Source of the DNA: Limnoperna fortunei
Lineage: Eukaryota > Mollusca > Bivalvia > Mytilida > Modiolidae
DNA length: 64,000 nt
Direction: 5' to 3'
Assembly (NCBI GenBank): GCA_944474755.1
Contig: OX104123.1
Coordinates: forward strand, 17,302,275 to 17,366,274
Part shown: positions 58,001 to 64,000 of the stretch, piece by piece
Numbering within the stretch: the stretch's first letter is position 1
How the letters are laid out: each line of letters opens with the position of its first letter
Notes under the pieces: generated by a model
Told to the model about the DNA's origin: nothing
What the model saw: only the letters and a program-made list of their open reading frames with translations
Database searches by the model: none
Program-made: the position numbers and the translations under genes

Positions 58001-61000
58001 AAGTTATTTGTGTATACTTTCTCACACAGAATGTAAAGTAAGCATGTTTTATAAATCTGTGCAAAGATTAAGTTTTACACATGGTAGACTAACATTTCAA
58101 CTCAGTTGTACAAAACAAAATTTGATTGTCTAATTTTCATCAATTTGGTTTAAGTTTATTATTTAAATAATTGAACACAAAAAAATGAAATGGACACATT
58201 AACATATAACTGAATTCAGCACTTTACAGAACACAATTTGATAATGCCCAGTATTTCACAATAACAATATCAAAATCCACTGTTAATACACTAAAGGTGT
58301 TCTTTATCAAAGTAATATACTAAAGGTGTTCTTTATCACAGTAATAACATAAATTATGTGTACAGTTGAAATGTTAGACTTTGATTGACTTACACTTTGT
58401 TTAAGCTTTATTCTCTCCTTTTAAAAGTCATCATGAATTAAAAAAAATTCAGTCAATTGCTGTTTTTCTGAAATCTTAACTTTTTTTGTGTCTTTTACCC
58501 TCGTTGTTTCTATATAACAAAGTATTTTTATCTTATGTTAAAAATCTTATTTAGAGGTATCATCACTAAAATTACACGAATAATGTTTAACAAAACAAGA
58601 GCTTAGACAAGAATACATATTCTACATGAGCATTTATGAGTTGTGCGTAAGCTGCAAAAAAATAATTTAATTAAGTGTTCTACATGATATGTACAAATGT
58701 GACATTAATTACCTCGTATTGTATATTGTTCTACAATGTTAAAAGTAATTATATATTTTTCTGCTGTACATTTATAATTATATGAAAATATTTTTTTTTT
58801 AAGGGAAAAAAAATATACAAAGAGGTTACATGGGAAAGATTGAAAGAATGTTAAAATATGGAAAACGACAATTTAACATTTTTTCCCTAAAGCAAGTAAT
58901 GATAGACAAAGGCATGTGATAGACCACCCTTTTTCACAACCATTCCCCCTCACTTTGAAGAAAGTGTTAACAATTTTTCAGCCATATCATGGCATCCAGT
59001 TTTAATTGGGGAGGAAGCTGAAGTACCCATCAAAAACTCTGGACCTTTGGTAGGAAAACTACCAAATTTCCTTGTAAATTACAGTTGAAGTTGAGCACAA
59101 GGGTGCCCACAGTAAGCCTTGAAGCCCCAATCTTGGTGTTGACAGATCACATGATCAAAGCAGATGACTAATTACCCTAAGTACTTGACCCGCCTAGGCC
59201 ACTGGATTTTTAAGACATCTGTAAAGGAGTTCTTAAAAGAACATGAGAAGTCTATGTTGCAAAAAATAAAGGTAATGCTCTGAATGGATTAAACCTTGTG
59301 TTGTTCGCAAATCTGACAAAAAACGTCAATATGACCAGCGTCAAATATGAAGTAATTTATCTGTGACATACCTCTTTGATGACAGATAAACTAAGTTCTT
59401 CACAGGCAGATCTTTCTTTCTGTTTCTCCTGCAGCCATTCTTTTCTGGCTTCATCTATTGCTATGGAAACCTGAAACAAACGGTTGAAATCGTTCATTTT
59501 ACAAATATTTAAAATTTCAAAACAATTTCTTTCTTGTCTTCCCACACCTACCAATGAAATCCTTTCTTAATTAAGACAATTTATGTATGTTTCCTTTAGT
59601 AATATAAAAAATTTATCGTGCAAATGGCCCATTCGGTGTCCAAATACAGGATTTCAGATATAACTCTCCGATGAAAAAACTCAAATCACATAAGACCACT
59701 ACATGAGTTTTTATGAATTAGTTTTTTATTGTTTTGTTTTAATAAGGTTTCACTCTCGCTCAGTAATATTTCAGATTATAAATTGCAAGATAATTGCAAA
59801 AAAAATCCCATTAACATCATAGTTCTCTCCATGTGTACTGGTTTCCTCCCTTCAATTAAATAGGGATACAGCTTAACACCTGAAACACTCGTAAGATCTA
59901 ATTTATACAAACAAGAAATCTAACATCAATACCTCAGCTGATATTCTTTCCTGTATTTGATCCTCCATAGAATTCTTTATCTGCTCCACTGTATACTCAT
60001 GTGAGTCCTCCCACTCTCGTCGGGCATGCTCAATGGCCTGTTTCAGTTCTTTTTTCTGCTCCATCTGTCTCTGTTCCATGGCTAGCTTCTCTAACTCGGC
60101 CTTTTCTCTCATCTGCTTTTCCAAATTATTCTGCCATTTCTTTCTCTCTTCTTCAAGCAACTCTTTTAATTCAGAATCCTTCTTTCTGTTCCATTTCATT
60201 TTTTCTTCGTGGATTTTCTATTTGATGGACAAAACAATTACAGTTAATAATTGAGTCATAAGTTGTAAGAATATTTGATTGTCTGTTTGTTTGAATGTTG
60301 TGTAACACCACTTTCAGCCATTTTTCAGCTATATCATGGCGTCCAGTTTTTATTGGGGGAGGAAGCCTGAGTACCCAGAGAAAACCCCTGACCTTCGTAG
60401 GAACACTGGCAATTCTGGTCATAAAGATTGGAGTCCAGCACACGCTGATTAAAGAAACACTTGAACACGCAATGTCAGTGTTGTCAGACCACATAATCAA
60501 TAGTAGACAAACTACCTTAACCACTTGGCCACCGAGGCCCCAAGAAGGTTTGATTAGGTCTGTATAATACATCAATCTATGTTATACACTGCCATGAACT
60601 ATTCTCTGCAGTCTTCTTATACAACTATCAGAATTTCTCACCATTTTTGAACTTCTGTCAGTACAAAATAACCTACATTCTTGGTTCCATGATCAACATC
60701 ATTTGTGTATTTGAATGGGGGTTAAATTGAAATGAAATGCATCACATACACACTGACTTTACATCTGAATTGACTAATTTTTGGACCAAGTTGGGTTTTT
60801 TGTCTGGATTTGCGTCTATGTAAATTTTTTATTTAAGTTCAGAGGGTATTTTGACAAATTCTGTAAAAATAAATATGGACAAATCATCCATGTAGGCAGG
60901 TCTGGATTTGCAGAATAAATTGTTTATACCTGTAAAACATCAATCTCATTATTCTCTTCCCAATTTCTCTTTTCCTTCTCCAAACATTTCTCCACTTCTT

Positions 61001-61270
61001 TCTCCATCTTAGCCTTCCATTTTTCTTCCTCCTTCTGTATGGCTTCCTCAATATCAACCTCTGCCCTGCTGGCTGCCCTCGTTCTCTCCTTCTCTACTGC
61101 ATTCATTACTTCTGAATCTTTCTCATTCTCCATTTCTTCCTTAACCTTTTCTAAAGTCTTCTCAAATTCTGACTCCATAACAAGTTTAATGCTTTCTTTC
61201 TCCTTGTTCAGTTTTGTCTGAAGTTCACTTTCAAATGAGGCTTGTCTGTCCTTTGTCCACTGTAATTTGG
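44646..61270 (-). CDS. CEP152: CEP152 (Asterless), C-terminal ~1281 residues, nine exons; 5' part outside window
   Basis: CEP152 is the pericentriolar scaffold that, with CEP63 and CEP192, recruits PLK4 for centriole duplication. Exons (61270-60930, 60217-59933, 59470-59372, 56518-56270, 55637-55566, 54321-53143, 52241-52163, 51848-51698, 46038-44646) all have GT-AG borders and matching phases. Summed coding length is 3848 nt including the stop. The first eight give an almost continuous Glu/Lys/Gln-rich coiled coil. The key evidence is MQIRGQYLDTVTKIK joined across a splice to EDVLKHITETNMRAAETVR, then ERNATLKQLKRIYMDNV. This matches, from memory, human CEP152 around [20 protein letters not shown] and ERAAEMVKAEVLRERQE. 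The tail is disordered and Ser/Pro-rich. The N-terminal PLK4-binding region would lie beyond 64,000. An alternative would be another centrosomal coiled-coil protein, but the IRGQY block argues against it. Confidence 0.85.
46055..46350 (-). mobile_element. SINE-like family B, degraded
   Basis: It starts 'attgattgatttcatggttgc' 20 bp inside the last CEP152 intron, then 'cagtttttcacctatattcac', and 'ccctttcgtatgccaggagca', 'atgttacacaccatagtcc' in reverse orientation. Confidence 0.6.
46580..47040 (-). mobile_element. SINE family A, two degraded pieces
   Basis: 46590-46625 ('aaatccttgtcaattaaggct') and 46870-47040 ('gccatatttgtcag', 'acctt-cagaagataaactagcaatccttgttaattaagatt', 'caagcacaccc') match the SINE A middle in minus orientation. 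Confidence 0.5.
47345..48112. repeat. Minisatellite, 48-bp unit, about 16 copies
   Basis: Unit of the type GTGAGATCCCTTGATATCAG, then GCAGAAAGCAATGCTTCAGC, then TATTTCCT, exactly 48 bp in the best copies; several copies have small deletions. 48 is a multiple of three, so one stretch reads as a repeating 16-residue peptide (DIRQKAM-LQLFPVRSL). That frame is only open over 47487-47738 and lies antisense in a CEP152 intron, so I treat it as non-coding. Confidence 0.92.
48113..48970. other. CEP152 intron, no repeat recognised
   Basis: AT-rich intronic sequence between the 48-bp minisatellite and the TTAA MITE. No exon seen. Confidence 0.4.
48967..49244. mobile_element. 270-bp MITE with TTAA target duplication
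   Basis: The 20-bp ends GGTATCCGACCCATAATTGA (48971-48990) and their exact inverse (49221-49240) are perfect, flanked by TTAA on both sides (48967-48970, 49241-49244). TTAA targets indicate a piggyBac- or Kolobok-mobilised element. It lies in the last CEP152 intron. Perfect ends suggest recent activity. Confidence 0.93.
49337..49462. repeat. 126-bp near-perfect palindrome
   Basis: The arms start GGACTTTTTAC and end GTAAAAAGTCC, and meet at the central GGACTAAGTCC. By eye about 85% of the ~60 positions in each arm pair. It may be a solo foldback MITE. It lies only 93 bp from the TTAA MITE. Confidence 0.88.
49530..49645. repeat. Two-copy tandem duplication, ~55-60 bp
   Basis: 'atatccggatctat' followed by 'aacaagccttaaatatgctt' and 'aaatag' occurs twice, starting at about 49530 and 49584. 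Confidence 0.85.
50040..50395 (+). repeat. Dispersed repeat, partner at 5385-5580
   Basis: Collinear with the first copy through 'cgataacctgtcc', 'ttacaaattgtc', 'aagtcagccatttttgtttct' and 'gtttacaaatgtt', and again at 'gtatggaaaatc'. The 79-residue frame here is repeat-derived. Confidence 0.6.
50396..51697. other. CEP152 intron, nothing recognised
   Basis: AT-rich intronic sequence downstream of the 151-bp exon's donor. No additional exon or repeat supported. Confidence 0.4.
51698..51848 (-). CDS. CEP152: CEP152 exon: conserved helix after IRGQY
   Basis: Acceptor TTTTTAACAG|AG, donor GG|GTAGGT. It enters with two bases completing Glu, then DVLKHITETNMRAAETVR, ERNATLKQLKRIYMDNV, VLQNEII. 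The order RAAE-V, then E--KERN-T, then a basic/aromatic segment parallels human CEP152 from memory. Confidence 0.88.
51905..51998 (+). repeat. (GGAC)n tract and right end of the TATACCCCC family
   Basis: 'gacagacagacggacggacggacggacggac' then 'gcaatatagccc', ending 'acgagtgggggtataat'. The final block is complementary in style to the TATACCCCCACT start at 35129. It begins right next to the CEP152 exon at 51698-51848. Confidence 0.7.
52163..52241 (-). CDS. CEP152: CEP152 exon carrying the IRGQY motif
   Basis: Acceptor CTTTATTTTTAG|A, donor AAAG|GTAAAC, 79 nt: TDSEDVDEESVMQIRGQYLD then TVTKIK. The IRGQY block is the most diagnostic CEP152 sequence in the window. Confidence 0.9.
52388..52645 (-). 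mobile_element. SINE family A, full length
   Basis: Reads on the minus strand from GGGGTCTCGGTGGCCGAGTG to the tail 'ctgaaaaattgctgaatgtgg'. AAGTCAG lies on both sides (52381-52387, and about 52650-52656), a likely partial target-site duplication. It is intronic in CEP152, in sense orientation. Confidence 0.88.
53143..54321 (-). CDS. CEP152: CEP152 large coiled-coil exon, 393 residues
   Basis: Acceptor TTGTTTCAG|T, donor CAG|GTATTA, phase 0 at both ends. Almost pure coiled coil with a short break at LPDPGVDK. It contains an 11-residue duplication (INTARQKFDHE/INAARQKFDHE, 54067-54132) and three consecutive heptads ENQKVKF/ENQKVQL/DNQKAKA (53851-53913). The plus-strand 134-residue frame is its shadow. 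Confidence 0.88.
54570..55510. repeat. Minisatellite with 36-bp units alternating in a 72-bp higher-order array
   Basis: Unit A starts AGAGCCTACCCCTCCATTCC and unit B starts AGAGCCTGTCCCTGAGTCCG, each exactly 36 bp. Five A units come first, then an alternating B-A pattern to the end. 36 is a multiple of three and no unit has a stop in several frames, so both strands show long frames (388 codons plus, 283 codons minus). These are an artefact of the repeat. It fills the CEP152 intron between 54321 and 55566. The minus (transcribed) strand is G-rich (GGGTTGGGAATGGAGGGG). Confidence 0.95.
55566..55637 (-). CDS. CEP152: CEP152 72-nt exon
   Basis: Acceptor TTGTATTTATAG|A, donor CTG|GTAAGG, 24 codons in phase 0: NELQKAHEEEIQKYKGMLQK then EEDL. 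Coiled coil. The 72-nt length equals the higher-order period of the neighbouring array, which I take as coincidence. Confidence 0.85.
55638..56269. other. CEP152 intron, C-rich scrap
   Basis: Contains 'ctacccctccccctcc' and 'gacctacccctccccctatt' near 55720-55760, a short echo of the 36-bp array. Otherwise featureless. Confidence 0.5.
56270..56518 (-). CDS. CEP152: CEP152 249-nt coiled-coil exon
   Basis: Acceptor CTTCCAACAG|G, donor GTG|GTATGT, 83 codons in phase 0: EIETLKEENGELVAKLKQKE through LAQELSELQEQHDRVVKEN to REKSSKEV. Confidence 0.87.
57430..57755 (-). mobile_element. SINE family A with duplicated 5' end
   Basis: 57430-57655 is a degraded minus-strand copy ('ctactttcaggcataacatggc', 'accttcggcaagaaaataagc'). 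Its last ~75 bp ('gtctgt-atcaat-atagacgact', 'ccccttaggtcataataaaaa') are repeated in tandem at 57675-57755. Confidence 0.65.
57756..58939. other. CEP152 intron, nothing recognised
   Basis: AT-rich. A short direct repeat 'actaaaggtgttctttatca' occurs at about 58290 and 58319. No exon seen. Confidence 0.45.
58960..59205 (-). mobile_element. SINE family A, nearly complete
   Basis: 'gttaacaatttttcagccatatcatggcatcc' through 'cctttggtaggaaaact' to 'tgttgacagatcacatgatcaaag' and 'cgcctaggcc'. It ends about 165 bp before the 99-nt CEP152 exon. Confidence 0.8.
59372..59470 (-). CDS. CEP152: CEP152 99-nt coiled-coil exon
   Basis: Acceptor TTGTTTCAG|G, donor GAG|GTATGT, 33 codons in phase 0: VSIAIDEARKEWLQEKQKER then SACEELSLSVIKE. 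Confidence 0.87.
59471..59932. other. CEP152 intron, nothing recognised
   Basis: AT-rich intron of 462 bp with no repeat that I can name. Confidence 0.45.
59933..60217 (-). CDS. CEP152: CEP152 285-nt coiled-coil exon
   Basis: Acceptor CCATCAAATAG|A, donor GAG|GTATTG, 95 codons in phase 0: KIHEEKMKWNRKKDSELKEL through EKLAMEQRQMEQKKELKQAI to EDQIQERISAE. The acceptor has a weak pyrimidine tract. Confidence 0.86.
60267..60555 (-). mobile_element. SINE family A, full length with imperfect 14-bp target duplication
   Basis: The element 60281-60541 reads on the minus strand from GGGGCCTCGGTGGCCAAGTG to 'tgttacacaacattcaaac' and a CAAA tail. Flanks AAGAATATTTGATT (60267-60280) and AAGAAGGTTTGATT (60542-60555) match at 12 of 14. 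It lies about 65 bp upstream of the CEP152 exon at 60217. Confidence 0.9.
60930..61270 (-). CDS. CEP152: CEP152 341-nt exon, most 5' exon in the window
   Basis: Acceptor TTTTTTAACAG|CC, donor CAG|GTATAA. It enters with two bases completing a codon, so the preceding exon must end with one. 113 codons: KLQWTKDRQASFESELQTKL through EKTLEKVKEEMENEKDSEV to ENNEIDVLQ. Strongly charged coiled coil. The plus-strand 60-residue frame is a shadow. Confidence 0.86.
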
Positions 61271-61341
61271 CTGTTAAAAAAGTAAAATTAAATATGATGA
61301 AAACATTCGGTACAAATTTATGGCCAACTATAAATAAATAT

Positions 61342-62475
61342 GTCATACAGGGGTCACCACACTCTAAAAAAGTAGGGAGAAGTGACTTCTCCCTGGCAGC
61401 CAAACAGGGAGAAGTCAGGCCCTGATAGGGAGACTTCAGGAGACACTAGGGAGAAGTCAGAGGGACCGTACAAATAATAAATTTTGCAGTAGTTAACATA
61501 TAGTTTTCATTATTTACAGCAATTTCCAGGGTTATTTCTCTTGTGTTTTAAAACCATAACACATTTAAATTCTTTTTTTTTTCTTTCTTATTCATTATTA
61601 TTCATTGTATGCAATATCAAAGAGTACATAACCTTTATCATTAATCAATGAAAAAAACACCAGATATATGGACTATTTTTCTATCTACTTCAGTTCTTAT
61701 AGCAGTACAAGGAATTCACAAATAAAAATAGATCAACAAAAATATTTGTATATCTGTAGACATAAACTTCATTCATGAGTTCTTGTATCATAATATTCCT
61801 AACAGTTTGTTATGAACATGCCATGTATATCTTATCAAATTTCCAAAGAAGATAGATAGAATAACATTTCATTAAACACAGAAATAATTCTTCTGTTCAG
61901 CACACTTCCACTTGGATAAAGTTGTGCTGATCCAAATTGCTTCATGGGACACCCATCTACAGAACTTATCATGATGTCAATAATTACTATACATCTTTAT
62001 TCTTTCATGTGGAGCTCATATACTTATCAAAGAAAATTGTTAAAGTGCAATACTCTTTGAAAGAACTGAAGTTTGACACCAATTAAAAGTGTTTGTTCAT
62101 CAAAAAAATTACAATTTCTCATTATGGGCGATTGTACATTACTTTTCTTCGTTGTTCACTTCCGGTAATTAGTCACATCCGGTAAATAAACAAATGGCGC
62201 GTAATACATTTGAAAGACGTAAATTGTTTGAAAATATGTTAAATATGCATATTGTTTGCCCTTTTTTATTGGAATTACACATTAAACTGATAAATTGGTA
62301 GTCTGGGTGAAGTATTTGGACCAGATTTACAACTATCTTATGTGAACCATCGGGCGACTTAATGGAAATGACAGGGCGTCTTCGACTTCGCTTTTGAGGA
62401 GAATTAGGGCGACTTCAGGTACTAGTAGGGCGACTTTGTCGCCCACTTCGCCCAGTGTGGTGAGCCCTGGTCATA
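61342..62475. mobile_element. 1.12-kb CAGGG-ended DNA transposon, non-autonomous
   Basis: The left end CAGGGGTCACCACACT (61348-61363) and right end AGTGTGGTGAGCCCTG (62454-62469) are inverses with one mismatch. GTCATA flanks both sides (61342-61347, 62470-62475). Subterminal inverted motifs occur near both ends (GTAGGGAGAAGTGACTTCTC on the left; GTAGGGCGACTTTGTCGCCC on the right). CAGGG tips suggest hAT, whose duplications are normally 8 bp; only 6 match here. No transposase is present. It starts 77 bp upstream of a CEP152 exon. Confidence 0.85.
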
Positions 62476-64000
62476 AGAACTGAGGAGAGAAGACATGGTA
62501 AGGCACATCAAGAACTGAGGAGAGAAGACATGGCAAGGCACATCAAGAACTGAGGAGAGAAGACATGGTTAGGCACATCAAGAACTGAGGAGAGAAGACA
62601 TGGTTAGGTACATCAAGAACTGAGGAGAGAAGACATGGTTAGGCACATCAAGAACTGAGGAGAGAAGACATGGTTAGGTACATCAAGAACTGAGGAGAGA
62701 AGACATGGTTAGGCACATCAAGAACTGAGGAGAGAAGACATGGTAAGGCACATCAAGAACTGAGGAGAGAAGACATGGTTAGGCACATCAAGAACTGAGG
62801 AGAGAAGACATGGTTAGGCACATCAAGAACTGAGGAGAGAAGACATGGTAAGGCACATCAAGAACTGAGGAGAGAAGACATGGTAAGGCACATCAAGAAC
62901 TGAGGAGAGAAGACATGGTAAGGCACATCAAGAACTGAGGAGAGAAGACATGGTTAGGTACATCAAGAACTGAGGAGAGAAGACATGGTAAGGCACATCA
63001 AGAACTGAGGAGAGAAGACATGGTAAGGCACATCAAGAACTGAGGAGAGAAGACGTGGTAAGGCACATCAAGAACTGAGGAGAGAAGACATGGTAAGGCA
63101 CATCAAGAACTGAGGAGAGAAGACATGGTAAGGCACATCAAGAACTGAGGAGAGAAGACATGGTAAGGCACATCAAGAACTGAGGAGAGAAGACATGGAT
63201 AGGCACATCAAGAACTGAGGAGAGAAGACATGGTAAGGCACATCAAGAACTGAGGAGAGAAGACATGGTAAGGCACATCAAGAACTGAGGAGAGAAGACA
63301 TGGTAAGGCACATCAAGAACTGAGGAGAGAAGACATGGTAAGGCACATCAAGAACTGAGGAGAGAAGACATGGTTAGGCACATCAAGAACTGAGGAGAGA
63401 AGACATGGTAAGGCACATCAAGAACTGAGGAGAGAAGACATGGTAAGGCACATCAAGAACTGAGGAGAGAAGACATGGTTAGGCACATCAAGAACTGAGG
63501 AGAGAAGACATGGTAAGGCACATCAAGAACTGAGGAGAGAAGACATGGTAAGGCACATCAAGAACTGAGGAGAGAAGACATGGTAAGGCACATCAAGAAC
63601 TGAGGAGAGAAGACATGGTAAGGCACATCAAGAACTGAGGAGAGAAGACATGGTAAGGCACATCAAGAACTGAGGAGAGAAGACATGGTAAGGCACATCA
63701 AGAACTGAGGAGAGAAGACATGGTTAGGTACATCAAGAACTGAGGAGAGAAGACATGGTTAGGCACATCAAGAACTGAGGAGAGAAGACATGGTAAGGCA
63801 CATCAAGAACTGAGGAGAGAAGACATGGTAAGGCACATCAAGAACTGAGGAGAGAAGACATGGTAAGGCACATCAAGAACTGAGGAGAGAAGACATGGTA
63901 AGGCACATCAAGAACTGAGGAGAGAAGACATGGTAAGGCACATCAAGAACTGAGGAGAGAAGACATGGTAAGGCACATCAAGAACTGAGGAGAGAAGACA
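62475..64000. repeat. Minisatellite, 35-bp unit, at least 43 copies, runs off the window
   Basis: Unit AAGAACTGAGGAGAGAAGAC then ATGGTAAGGCACATC, exactly 35 bp, extremely uniform. Variation is confined to a few positions (GGTAAGGC, GGTTAGGC, GGTTAGGT, one GGCAAGGC, one GGATAGGC, one ACGTGG). It abuts the right target duplication of the CAGGG element. 35 is not a multiple of three, so it cannot code a simple peptide repeat. It presumably lies in a CEP152 intron. Confidence 0.97.

Noticed and set aside
60171..60575. 134-codon minus-strand frame joining a CEP152 exon to sequence upstream
   Set aside because: The upstream part is antisense/sense SINE family A and intron read-through. The exon border at 60217 is set by AG and by phase agreement with the 341-nt exon.
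62475..64000. CRISPR-like array of 35-bp repeats
   Set aside because: There are no unique spacers: the whole 35-bp unit is repeated end to end. The genome is eukaryotic and no cas genes are present.

Overview
The window is eukaryotic, AT-rich nuclear DNA with large introns and very dense short interspersed repeats. The repeat content points to a mollusc, most likely a bivalve. It includes a tRNA-derived SINE with a (CAAA)n tail, a second SINE-like family with a (CAAT)n tail, Helitron-like elements with a core of roughly 160-bp repeats, and many MITEs. The bivalve call rests on repeat style from memory, not on a database match. I see no bacterial, viral or plasmid features. Most long open frames in the window are chance frames, repeat-derived frames, or antisense shadows of real exons.

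Layout. 1-24.5 kb is mostly intergenic or unassigned. It holds SINE copies, local duplications and foldback elements, two copies of one unrecognised minus-strand gene family (8922-9794, interrupted by one stop codon, and 15544-16062), and one possible Cys-rich terminal exon (21853-22147). 24.6-37.1 kb holds a five-exon plus-strand gene whose exon phases all agree. It encodes a 418-residue protein: a Ser-rich, probably nuclear N-terminus followed by a region resembling the PD-(D/E)XK nuclease fold. Its first intron carries two nested MITEs and its third carries several repeat blocks. 37.1-44.5 kb has no gene that I can support.

44.6 kb to the right edge is the 3' part of a minus-strand gene that I identify as CEP152 (Asterless), the centriole-duplication scaffold. 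Nine phase-compatible exons encode the last ~1281 residues: a long coiled coil, the conserved IRGQY block, and a Ser/Pro-rich C-terminal tail. Its 5' exons, including the PLK4-binding N-terminus, lie beyond 64,000. Its introns hold three minisatellites (48-bp, 36/72-bp and 35-bp units), a TTAA-flanked MITE, a near-perfect palindrome, several SINEs and a CAGGG-ended transposon.

The two well-supported genes (the nuclease-like gene and CEP152) converge tail to tail and are separated by about 7.5 kb. Nothing suggests they act together. The most notable material is the repeat biology (nested insertions with target-site duplications, two SINE families sharing a 3' tail, minisatellites inside CEP152) and the altered active-site motif in the five-exon gene.
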